6,314 nt of DNA from an uncultured Bacteroidota bacterium (GCA_900546465.1 URCX01000115.1:1-6314); one strand, 5' to 3'. Positions 1 through 6,056 are shown, numbered from the stretch's first letter. Made by a program: numbers and translations. Notes: generated by a model not told the origin, from the sequence alone.

Positions 1-2
1 AG

Positions 3-557
3 CTTGGAAACCTGACCATTTATAAAGAAGGTGAAGTGTTAGTCGGGGCATCTTCAAATGAAAACGGAACGACTTTCCAGTATGAGAAACGCCGCCAGAA
101 GGGAGCAATTTATAACCTTTATGCGGCAGAAGATATTAAAACACCGGATGGAGCCGTTGTATATCAGGCAGGAGCTTTGGTAAAGGAAAATCTGGTGACA
201 GGTGACGATGGTTCTGTAACTGTTACAAACCTGCATCTTGGTACTTACCGTGTAACGGAAATTCAAGCACCGGAGAACTTTTATAATGCAGGTGAATCCA
301 AAACGGTCACCATTTCCTATGCAGGCCAGACTGCAGAAGCGGCATTTGCGGAGACTACTTTCCAGAATGACCGTCAGAAGGCAGAGGTCAGTGTGGTAAA
401 ACAGGATAAGGAGACTACCAATCCACTTCCGGGAGGAATTTTTGGATTATATGCGGACGAAGATATTTTAAATGCCGATGGAGCTGTTGTAGTAAAGAAA
501 GATACTCTGATTGAGAAAGTAACAACCAATGGAGAAGGAAAAGCTGCTTTTAGCACG
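3..557 (+). CDS. SpaA/Cna_B-type surface (pilin-like) protein, fragment cut at both ends
   Basis: The frame is open to the left edge, so the true start lies outside the window; a GTG at 36 is internal. The translation has two imperfect prealbumin-fold repeats. The first carries KGAIYNLYAAEDI, then LHLGTYRVTEIQAPENF with the expected catalytic Glu (codon 258-260), and ends in FQND with the expected isopeptide Asn (366-368). The second begins SVVKQDKE, where the Lys at 399-401 is the likely isopeptide donor, then GGIFGLYADEDI, and breaks off after GEGKAAFST before its Glu and Asn. Such domains form stalks of Gram-positive wall-anchored adhesins and pilins, often on conjugative elements of gut Bacillota. 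No signal peptide or sortase motif is present in this piece. All 8 Ile codons are ATT, and Leu codons are 4 CTG, 4 CTT, 3 TTA and 1 TTG, unlike the DNA that follows. Domain class is fairly certain; the host protein is not identifiable. Confidence 0.8.
117..491 (+). repeat. Two SpaA-domain repeat units, 330 bases apart
   Basis: The 45-base segments 117-161 and 447-491 align without gaps and encode LYAAEDIKTPDGAVV and LYADEDILNADGAVV. They mark equivalent strands of two successive domains with a period of 110 codons. The similarity is clear in protein and moderate in DNA, as expected for old duplicated domains of a repetitive surface protein. Such repeats are common sites for assembly errors. 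Confidence 0.7.
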
Positions 558-575
558 ATGAATTATCCGGAGATG
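550..575. other. Junction of Bacillota-like and Bacteroidota-like DNA
   Basis: Left of this point the translation is a SpaA domain that stops mid-domain after GKAAFST. Right of it is a LUD-domain protein that starts mid-protein at NYPEMYCPLPDEPL. Ile codons go from 8 ATT and 0 ATA on the left to 10 ATA, 3 ATT and 2 ATC in the LUD part. TTA for Leu disappears while TTG rises from 1 of 12 to 6 of 14. The frame happens to be kept across the join. No terminal inverted repeat or insertion-sequence end is visible here. I place the join to within about ten bases either side of 558. It is most likely an assembly chimera. Confidence 0.7.
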
Positions 576-1058
576 TATTGTCCTTTGCCAGATGAACCGC
601 TTATGGTATTTGCCGAAAAGTTCGTAAAGGGCAAAGGTAAGTTTGTTTATTGTGCAGACGAAAATGAGTTTATCAATAATCTGCGTAATTTGGTGGCTTA
701 TCGCAAGTGGAATAAGGTTGTTTCATTTTCTCCGAGCCTTCAATCATATCTTGCCAAGTTCGGATTGAAGACTTTTATTGATGATGAGGATACAACAGTC
801 GGAATAGGACTTTGTCAATCCATTATAGCTCGGACAGGCAGCATAATAATAAGTTCAACGCAGGGAGCCGGTACTCATTTGCGACATTTTACGCCGATAA
901 TGGTGCTTATTGCTTTCGAATCTCAGATACAGGAGAATTACAAAATGACGCTTGAAAATATGCCGGAGACACCTCCGCAATGGGTGCTGAACATAAAATC
1001 CGGTGATTTGATAGAGGAAGAAATCAGAGAATTGTATGTATTTGTTATAGCGGACTGA
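558..1058 (+). CDS. LUD-domain (LutC/YkgG-like, DUF162) protein, N-terminus missing
   Basis: Recognisable segments are YPEMYCPLPDEPL, GKFVYCADENEFINNL, and the family core IIARTGSIIISS, ending in RELYVFVIAD. Related Bacteroidota proteins, from memory, begin some 20 to 30 residues earlier and lie between ftsH and cdsA; here the region that should hold their 5' end is the SpaA fragment. The ATG at 558 falls at the junction and is probably not a native start; ATG 573 is also in frame. LUD proteins include LutC of lactate oxidation, but the role of this cdsA-linked group is unknown. One oddity is that the C-terminal stretch, usually resembling GPSRTADIE followed by GAHGP, is replaced by the shorter NIKSGDLIEEEI, about nine residues less, so a conserved ligand site may be lost. 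The stop lies 4 bases before cdsA, indicating cotranscription. Family assignment is good; activity is doubtful. Confidence 0.72.
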   Translation: MNYPEMYCPLPDEPLMVFAEKFVKGKGKFVYCADENEFINNLRNLVAYRKWNKVVSFSPSLQSYLAKFGLKTFIDDEDTTVGIGLCQSIIARTGSIIISSTQGAGTHLRHFTPIMVLIAFESQIQENYKMTLENMPETPPQWVLNIKSGDLIEEEIRELYVFVIAD

Positions 1059-1062
1059 CAAG

Positions 1063-1905
1063 ATGAAGGATTTGACCAAGAGAACGATAACAGGGGCAAT
1101 ATATGTTTTGAGTGTAATAGCGGCGGTATGTATCAACCGATATGTGGCAGCTGTTTATTTCGGTATAATAATGATATTGGCGTTGAGGGAATTTATTGCC
1201 GTGAGCAGTAAGGCGGAAATAAGTTTGAATGCTCCAATGATTTATTCAGTCTCCGTATTTTTCTATCTTGCTTTCGTTTCCCACGCTTTCGGCTGTGATT
1301 ATTCGGTGCTTGCCGTGTTCGCAAGTCTGTTTTGCATTATTGCCTTGGCAATTTCGGCTTTGTATGAGAAGACTGCAAAGCCTTTTACTTCCATGGCATA
1401 TTCTCTTACAGCCATTGCTTATATCGCTTTGCCTTTGTCTTTAAGTAATCTGCTTTTCGGAATGCATGATTATTTTGATTGCAATGTTCTTTTGAGCATT
1501 TTCATATTCGCATGGTGCAATGATACCTTTGCTTACCTTGTCGGTTGCAAGTTCGGCAAGAGAAGATTGTTTGAGCGACACTCTCCAAAGAAGAGTTGGG
1601 AAGGTTTCTTCGGCGGATTTGCCGCTACGGTTTTGGCAGGTGCTCTTATGTGGCACTTTTTTGGTGGAAACATATATATATGGTTGCTGATGGCAGTGGT
1701 AACAACTGTTGTCGGAACATTCGGAGACCTTATAGAATCGATGTTCAAAAGGCAGATGGGGGTGAAGGACAGCGGAAATATATTGCCTGGGCATGGGGGA
1801 ATATTGGATAGGTTCGATATTTTGTTGTTGGTGTTACCCGCAATGTGGGTAGTGCTTAGCATTGTGCAGTTTCTAAGTTCTCGATTTCCGGCTTTGTTGA
1901 ATTGA
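1063..1905 (+). CDS. cdsA: Phosphatidate cytidylyltransferase (CDP-diacylglycerol synthase)
   Basis: This integral inner-membrane enzyme makes CDP-diacylglycerol and pyrophosphate from CTP and phosphatidic acid, the branch point to all phospholipids. The 280-residue protein is of usual family length and has about eight or nine hydrophobic segments, roughly at residues 9-26, 28-47, 56-75, 79-100, 110-131, 141-160, 182-200, 203-223 and 253-272. The CdsA signature occupies residues 226-252: SMFKR, then KDSG, then PGHGGILDRFD, with every fixed position of the pattern present. A second conserved block, NDTFAYLVGCKFGK (153-166) followed by SPKKSWEGFFGG (174-185), is also intact. ATG 1063 gives the standard N-terminus (KRTITGAIYVL). 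There is no Shine-Dalgarno sequence, which is normal in Bacteroidota. The gene sits 4 bases after the LUD gene and 13 before psd, which consumes a lipid made from its product. Confidence 0.96.
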   Translation: MKDLTKRTITGAIYVLSVIAAVCINRYVAAVYFGIIMILALREFIAVSSKAEISLNAPMIYSVSVFFYLAFVSHAFGCDYSVLAVFASLFCIIALAISALYEKTAKPFTSMAYSLTAIAYIALPLSLSNLLFGMHDYFDCNVLLSIFIFAWCNDTFAYLVGCKFGKRRLFERHSPKKSWEGFFGGFAATVLAGALMWHFFGGNIYIWLLMAVVTTVVGTFGDLIESMFKRQMGVKDSGNILPGHGGILDRFDILLLVLPAMWVVLSIVQFLSSRFPALLN

Positions 1906-1918
1906 AAAACATAATAAG

Positions 1919-2575
1919 ATGTATATACATAGAGAGGGTTATAAGATTAGCGCGATTGCCATAGTATTGGCAATCATCATAACTTCCGTTCTTGTTTATT
2001 TTGTTCGTTATTGGCAGATTTATTGGTACGTTCTCATAGCTTTTGTATGGCTTTTGGCAGGTATAGTGATAAGGTTCTTCCGTATTCCTAAGAGAGAGTT
2101 GGTGCATAATCCCAATCAGGTGATTGGTTCTGCGGACGGTACAATAGTGGTGGTAGAGAAAGTTTATGAGCCGGAGGTGTTGAAGCAGGAGTGTATTCAG
2201 ATTTCTACTTTCATGTCTCCGAATAATGTACATGTCAATCGTTATCCGATAAGCGGCAAGATAATTTATACGAATTACCATAGCGGAAAATATCTTATAG
2301 CAAAGCACCCAAAGAGTTCGACTTTGAACGAGAGAACGACTATTTGCATAGAGAACGATAAAGGTCAGAAGGTCGTTGTCCGTCAGATAGCCGGAGCTTT
2401 GGCACGGAGGATTGTTTGTTATGCCAAGGAGGGAGAAATGGTTAAGCAGGGGGCGGAACTTGGTTTCATAAAGTTTGGTTCGAGAGTCGATTTGTTTATC
2501 CCTTTGGAGTCTCGTGTGCATGTGGATTTGGAGGATAAGGTAAAGGGCGGGCTTTCCATTTTGGCAAGTCTGTGA
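1919..2575 (+). CDS. psd: Phosphatidylserine decarboxylase proenzyme, short form
   Basis: The enzyme decarboxylates phosphatidylserine to phosphatidylethanolamine at the membrane, using a pyruvoyl group made by self-cleavage. The self-cleavage motif FGSRVDLFIP is present; cleavage between Gly187 and Ser188 would give a beta chain of 187 and an alpha chain of 31 residues. Other conserved parts are SADGT (Asp73), FMSPNNVHVNRYP with His105, and QIAGALARRIV (156-165). Two hydrophobic segments at about 10-28 and 34-53 anchor the N-terminus. The 218-residue length fits the compact Psd of Bacteroidota and archaea, not the longer E. coli type. ATG 1919 gives the expected YIHREG start. The stop overlaps the possible GTG of the next gene by 4 bases. 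Phosphatidylserine synthase, often next to psd in Bacteroides, is not in the window. Confidence 0.95.
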   Translation: MYIHREGYKISAIAIVLAIIITSVLVYFVRYWQIYWYVLIAFVWLLAGIVIRFFRIPKRELVHNPNQVIGSADGTIVVVEKVYEPEVLKQECIQISTFMSPNNVHVNRYPISGKIIYTNYHSGKYLIAKHPKSSTLNERTTICIENDKGQKVVVRQIAGALARRIVCYAKEGEMVKQGAELGFIKFGSRVDLFIPLESRVHVDLEDKVKGGLSILASL

Positions 2576-3348
2576 TTGGTTTTTCGCATGATATGCTTTC
2601 AGCTTCTCCCATAATACATAAGGAAATGGATTACGAGTGTTTGTCATTGCATAAGCAGGTTTTGTATGAGGATAATCACCTTTTGGTGATAAACAAGCGT
2701 CCTTCGCAGATTGTGCATGCGGATAAGAGCGGAGATGTTTCCTTGGAGGAGGAAGTGAAAGAGTATTTGAAGATGAAATATGCCAAGCCCGGTAATGTCT
2801 TTTGCGGTGTTGTTCATCGTTTGGACAGACCTGTGAGCGGAGCTGTGATATTGGCAAAGACGGGTAAGGCTTTGGAACGACTTAATGCAATGATAAAGCA
2901 AGGGGAGATAGGCAAAACTTATTGGGCAATAGTACGTAATATGCCTCCTATGCAGAAAGGAACGTTGCGTGATTATCTTTTGAGGAACGAGAGTCGTAAC
3001 AAGACTTATGTATGCAAGGATACGAAAAAAGGGAAGTATGCCGAATTGGATTATGAGCTTATTGCCCGCGGAGATAATTACAATCTGTTGAAAGTAAACT
3101 TGAAAACGGGCAGACATCATCAGATAAGAGTGCAACTTGCCAATATAGGCTGTCCGATAAAGGGCGATTTGAAATATGGCTTTGCACGCAGCAACAGCGA
3201 TGGCTCCATTTCCTTGCATGCAAGAGAGCTTCGCTTTGTTCACCCTGTGAGTAAAAAAGAAATATACATAGAAGCACCGGTGCCGGAGGGTGTTCTCTGG
3301 CAGTACTTCGAGAATTTGATGAAATCAGAAAACAATAGATATGAATAG
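2572..3348 (+). CDS. RluA-family RNA pseudouridine synthase
   Basis: This family turns uridine into pseudouridine in rRNA or tRNA; the target of this member cannot be read from sequence. The catalytic motif HRLDRPVSG (residues 82-90, Asp85) is intact, as are the opening VLYEDNHLLVINKRP (30-44), KTYWAI (115-120, Tyr117), GRHHQIRVQLA (180-190) and LHAREL (215-220). There is no S4 RNA-binding domain, so it is a single-domain member as found in Bacteroides. The start is uncertain: GTG 2572 overlaps the psd stop as GTGA and gives 258 residues, while in-frame ATGs at 2593 and 2626 give 251 and 240. Relatives usually begin only a few residues before VLYEDN, which favours ATG 2626 (MDYECL). The 3' end overlaps the next gene by 8 bases. 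Its place in a phospholipid operon has no obvious functional reason. Confidence 0.92.
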   Translation: MIGFSHDMLSASPIIHKEMDYECLSLHKQVLYEDNHLLVINKRPSQIVHADKSGDVSLEEEVKEYLKMKYAKPGNVFCGVVHRLDRPVSGAVILAKTGKALERLNAMIKQGEIGKTYWAIVRNMPPMQKGTLRDYLLRNESRNKTYVCKDTKKGKYAELDYELIARGDNYNLLKVNLKTGRHHQIRVQLANIGCPIKGDLKYGFARSNSDGSISLHARELRFVHPVSKKEIYIEAPVPEGVLWQYFENLMKSENNRYE

Positions 3349-4408
3349 AACAGTTTTATGTTTGGCATTGGCTGCAATGCCTTTTTTGAGTTTTGCACAA
3401 AAGGATTGTCGTGTAGAGGGAAAGGCAAATCCGGAGCAGGTAGGACGGTATGTGTATATCGTTTATGGAAATCAAATAACCGATAGTGTAAAGGTGAATA
3501 AGAATGCGGAGTTTTCGTTTGCCTTGAAGGCTGATGATAAACTTTATACATGTGCCGAATATGGTGGAAGAGATGTATTGGCTTTTGTGAGCGAGAAAGG
3601 TAAGGTGGAATTGAATTTGAGGGATATGTCTTGCAAAGGTGGAGAACTGAATAAAGAGGTTTCTTTGTTCAATTCCGCATCCAAGGAGGCTTGGAAAGGC
3701 TATGAGAAAAGGGCAGCGGAGATAAAGGCGAAAGCTGTTTCCGAGGCAGAGAAGGAAAAGGAGCAGGACGCACTTTATGAAGAAACGATTAAATCTTTGC
3801 AAAAAACAGCCGAGGAGGCTATGTCCCGTATTTCGGATAAGGAGGCGGCAGGTTGGATGCTTGCTTCGCTTTCCTATTATTATTCTTTGGAAAATTTTTT
3901 CAAGCAGTATGACAAACTCTCGGGCGAAGCGAAAAACTATCCCGGACTGCAAACGGCGTATAAGGCTTTTGAGGCTTTGAGAAATACGTCGGAGGGAAAG
4001 ATGTTTACGGATTTTGTGATAGAGAACGGAGGATTGAAAGGTGAGAGAGTGAAGTTCTCGGATTATGTAGGCAAGGGAAAATATACTTTGGTGGACTTCT
4101 GGGCAACATGGTGCGGTCCTTGCAAGAGAGAAATCCCAAATGTGAGAAATATTTATAAGGAATTCGGAGACAGGATTACTGTTTTGAGTGTTGCCGTTTG
4201 GGATAAGAGAGCTTCAACGGAGGCATTCATAGAGAAGAATGACATGCCTTGGGAACACATAATAGACGCTCAGCAAATTCCTACGGATATTTACGGTATT
4301 CAAGGTATTCCTCAGATAATGCTTTTTGCTCCTGATGGAACTATTCTCAAGAGAGATTTGCGAGGAGAGGAAATCCGTAAGTTGTTGGAAAGTATTTTGG
4401 AAAAATAG
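3341..4408 (+). CDS. Secreted thioredoxin-like protein, TlpA/ResA type with N-terminal DUF4369-like domain
   Basis: Residues 1-19 (MNRTVLCLALAAMPFLSFA) form a signal peptide with likely cleavage before Gln20; no lipobox is seen, so the product should be soluble in the periplasm. Residues about 20-110 resemble the beta-rich DUF4369 domain common in Bacteroidota. Residues 115-165 are a charged, helical, possibly coiled-coil linker. From about 220 comes a thioredoxin fold with the active site WCGPC (Cys258, Cys261) and the cis-proline motif GIPQ (Pro324). Such proteins reduce or exchange disulfides in envelope proteins, for example during cytochrome c maturation, or respond to stress; the partner is not evident here. 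ATG 3341 overlaps the preceding stop by 8 bases, so translation may be coupled. It is the last gene before two hairpins. Length (355) is normal for this group. Confidence 0.92.
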   Translation: MNRTVLCLALAAMPFLSFAQKDCRVEGKANPEQVGRYVYIVYGNQITDSVKVNKNAEFSFALKADDKLYTCAEYGGRDVLAFVSEKGKVELNLRDMSCKGGELNKEVSLFNSASKEAWKGYEKRAAEIKAKAVSEAEKEKEQDALYEETIKSLQKTAEEAMSRISDKEAAGWMLASLSYYYSLENFFKQYDKLSGEAKNYPGLQTAYKAFEALRNTSEGKMFTDFVIENGGLKGERVKFSDYVGKGKYTLVDFWATWCGPCKREIPNVRNIYKEFGDRITVLSVAVWDKRASTEAFIEKNDMPWEHIIDAQQIPTDIYGIQGIPQIMLFAPDGTILKRDLRGEEIRKLLESILEK

Positions 4409-4410
4409 AA

Positions 4411-4436
4411 CGGCGTTTCGATAAAATAAAACGCCG
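4411..4436 (+). terminator. First hairpin after the tlpA-like gene
   Basis: CGGCGTTT (4411-4418) pairs perfectly with AAACGCCG (4429-4436) around a 10-base loop. The hairpin starts 2 bases after the stop codon of the thioredoxin-like gene. It is followed by GAAAT-like sequence without a T tract, so alone it would be a weak terminator; it may protect the 3' end or act with the next hairpin. Confidence 0.5.
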
Positions 4437-4449
4437 AAATAATCTCATG

Positions 4450-4483
4450 AAACGCCGTTTTAATCACAACGAAACGGCGTTTT
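4450..4483 (+). terminator. Second hairpin, probable intrinsic terminator of the cdsA operon
   Basis: AAACGCCGTTT (4450-4460) pairs over 11 bases with AAACGGCGTTT (4472-4482) around an 11-base loop, and the 3' arm runs into TTTT (4480-4483). The A-rich foot and T-rich end fit factor-independent termination, and the palindromic form could work in both directions, though no opposing gene is present. Its core CGGCGTTT/AAACGCCG is the same as in the first hairpin, so the four arms can also pair in other combinations. Confidence 0.7.
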
Positions 4484-4511
4484 GTCAGGGTAAATCGAAA
4501 AGAACAGAAAG

Positions 4512-4520
4512 AGAGGTGAT
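4512..4520 (+). promoter_or_regulatory. Strong Shine-Dalgarno sequence of purM
   Basis: AGAGGTGAT matches the 16S rRNA-complementary sequence AAGGAGGTGAT over its last eight bases (GAGGTGAT, 4513-4520) and lies 3 bases before ATG 4524, with GAGG 7 bases from the start. None of the upstream genes in this window has a site this good, which is typical of Bacteroidota. It supports ATG 4524 as the purM start. Confidence 0.65.
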
Positions 4521-4523
4521 TAT

Positions 4524-5696
4524 ATGAAGGAAGAAAAATATAACCTGAGAGGTGTGAGTGCTTCTAAGGAAGATGTGCATGAGGCAATAAAGAATATAGA
4601 CAAGGGATTGTTTCCAAAGGCTTTTTGCAAAGTGGTTCCGGATACGCTGACAGGCAGCGATGAGCATTGCATTGTTATGCATGCAGACGGTGCGGGAACG
4701 AAGAGTGCGTTGGCTTATATGTATTGGAAAAAGACGGGAGATTTGTCGGTATGGAAAGGTATTGCGATAGATTCCGTAGTGATGAATATAGATGACTTGA
4801 TATGTGTAGGTATAACCGACAATATTCTTCTCAGTTCGACAATAGGCAGGAATAAGAATTTGATTCCGGGTGAGGTTATTTCGAGAATAATCAATGGTAC
4901 TGAGGAATTTTTGGAAGAAATGCGTGCTTTGGGTGTAGGAATACGCTCAACGGGCGGTGAAACTGCCGATGTGGGGGATTTGGTCAGAACGATAATTGTC
5001 GACAGCACCGTAACGGCGAGAACTGAAAGAAGTAAGATTATTTCCAATGACAGAATAAAGGCAGGCGATGTGATTGTAGGTCTTGCTTCCTTTGGTAAGG
5101 CAACTTATGAAAAGGAATACAATTCCGGTATGGGCAGCAATGGTTTGACTTCCGCAAGGCATGATGTCTTTGCTTCCTCGCTTGCGAAACTTTATCCGGA
5201 GAGTTATGATAATGCTTTGCCGAAAGAGGTGGTTTATTGCGGCGGCTTGGAGCTTGAAAGCAAAACGGAAGTGGAGGGAATGGACGCAGGGAAAATGGTT
5301 CTTTCTCCTACAAGAACCTATGCTCCCGTAATGGCTGAGGTTTTGAAGCAATGCCGAGGCAGAATAGACGGCTTGGTGCATTGCAGCGGCGGAGCCCAAA
5401 CGAAAGTTTTGCATTTCTTGAATGAAGGTTTGAAAGTGGTGAAAGATAATTTGTTCCCTATACCGCCTTTGTTCAAAATGATACAGCAACAGTCGAAGAC
5501 GGATTGGCGAGAGATGTATAAGGTTTTCAATATGGGACATCGTATGGAAATATATACGGATTTGAAAACGGCAGAAGAGGTAATGGAAATAAGCAAGAGC
5601 TTCAATATAGAGGCAAGGGTTATAGGTCGTGTTGAGAGAGGTGCAAAGACATCTGTTGTTGTCAGAAGTCCGTACGGTGAATATATATATGAATAA
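4524..5696 (+). CDS. purM: Phosphoribosylformylglycinamidine cyclo-ligase (AIR synthase)
   Basis: PurM closes the imidazole ring in purine synthesis: FGAM plus ATP gives aminoimidazole ribonucleotide (AIR), ADP and phosphate, in the cytosol. Conserved blocks in order are ADGAGTK (54-60), MNIDDLICVG (87-96), STGGETADVGDLV (142-154), GMGSNGLTSAR (202-212), SPTRTYAP (261-268), HCSGGAQTKVLHF (286-298) and FNMGHRMEIY (335-344). These fit the ATP-binding and substrate sites of the PurM/PurL/SelD/HypE fold. At 390 residues it matches the long Bacteroidota form rather than the roughly 345 of E. coli, and the HCSGGAQTK block replaces the usual HITGGG type. Start ATG 4524 is supported by a strong Shine-Dalgarno sequence and by the expected N-terminus YNLRGVSASKEDV. 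It is separated by terminator hairpins from the genes before it, and no consensus Bacteroidota promoter is visible in the 115-base gap. Confidence 0.96.
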   Translation: MKEEKYNLRGVSASKEDVHEAIKNIDKGLFPKAFCKVVPDTLTGSDEHCIVMHADGAGTKSALAYMYWKKTGDLSVWKGIAIDSVVMNIDDLICVGITDNILLSSTIGRNKNLIPGEVISRIINGTEEFLEEMRALGVGIRSTGGETADVGDLVRTIIVDSTVTARTERSKIISNDRIKAGDVIVGLASFGKATYEKEYNSGMGSNGLTSARHDVFASSLAKLYPESYDNALPKEVVYCGGLELESKTEVEGMDAGKMVLSPTRTYAPVMAEVLKQCRGRIDGLVHCSGGAQTKVLHFLNEGLKVVKDNLFPIPPLFKMIQQQSKTDWREMYKVFNMGHRMEIYTDLKTAEEVMEISKSFNIEARVIGRVERGAKTSVVVRSPYGEYIYE

Positions 5697-5745
5697 AAGC
5701 AAGGAGGAAGAGCAATCTTATTATTGGCAGAATGCCGTTTTGTTG

Positions 5746-5774
5746 AAGGTCGTATTTGGGTGAATTACGACCTT
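5746..5774 (+). terminator. Hairpin downstream of purM, possible terminator
   Basis: AAGGTCGTA (5746-5754) pairs perfectly with TACGACCTT (5766-5774) around an 11-base loop, 49 bases after the purM stop. Only three T residues end the 3' arm, so termination may be weak or need Rho. Its position at the end of a gene and ahead of a new promoter supports a terminator role. Confidence 0.6.
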
Positions 5775-5927
5775 TGACAGTAACAAAAGCAGCGATTTGC
5801 TTCGATATGATGGCTTTCCCCTATTGATTTTACTGCAATTCATGAAAATGATATAGAAACAGTTCGGAATTTTTCGGGGTAAAAATGAATGACTTACGGT
5901 TTCGGCAGAAAAAAAACAGTGAGAAAG

Positions 5928-5959
5928 TTTGGTGGGAATTTGTAATTGTTCTATCTTTG
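5928..5959 (+). promoter_or_regulatory. Bacteroidota-type promoter of the tRNA operon
   Basis: TTTG (5928-5931), a 20-base spacer and TATCTTTG (5952-5959) match the Bacteroidota housekeeping sigma consensus of a -33 TTTG and a -7 TAnnTTTG. A run of eight A at 5909-5916 lies just upstream and could act as an UP-like element, fitting the strong expression expected of tRNAs. Transcription would begin near 5965-5968, leaving a leader of about 90 bases before tRNA-Thr. Confidence 0.82.
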
Positions 5960-6056
5960 CAAACGCATTCAGAGGGAAGTGAAGTTCGGGAAAATGTTGC
6001 GGGCGTTTGGGTGTGAGGTGAGTTTGATTTTGAAATGTCGAGATAAATATAGAGAT

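Larger units (their letters stand above)
5697..6056. other. Intergenic region between purM and the tRNA cluster
   Basis: This 360-base stretch has no convincing gene. It holds a hairpin (5746-5774), about 150 bases in which I see nothing clear (5775-5927, ending with a run of eight A at 5909-5916), a promoter (5928-5959), and a transcribed leader of about 90 bases before tRNA-Thr. Only short reading frames of 24 and 43 codons occur on the + strand, and both conflict with these signals. Confidence 0.7.

Noticed and set aside
36..1058. A single 340-residue protein starting at GTG 36
   Set aside because: The frame is open to the left edge, the two halves belong to unrelated families, both are truncated at the same point, and codon use changes there.
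1856..2857. Long minus-strand frame of 333 codons
   Set aside because: It lies opposite the well-supported psd and RluA-like genes. The protein is rich in His, Tyr, Asn and Arg without domain structure, as expected of an antisense shadow.
4411..4483. Riboswitch controlling purM
   Set aside because: The region is two simple stem-loops with short loops. It lacks the three-way junction and conserved loops of the purine riboswitch and does not resemble the other common purine-related classes.
4947..5702. Minus-strand frame of 251 codons opposite purM
   Set aside because: It is complementary to conserved purM coding sequence and shows no family motif or start signal.
5701..5707. Perfect AAGGAGG Shine-Dalgarno sequence after purM
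   Set aside because: No ATG or GTG lies at a usable distance downstream; the bases also read as Lys and Glu codons of a chance 24-codon frame.
5885..6016. 43-codon frame starting MNDLRFRQKK
   Set aside because: It runs across the -33 and -7 promoter boxes and the start of the tRNA leader, has no recognisable domain, and part of it is made by the A-tract.
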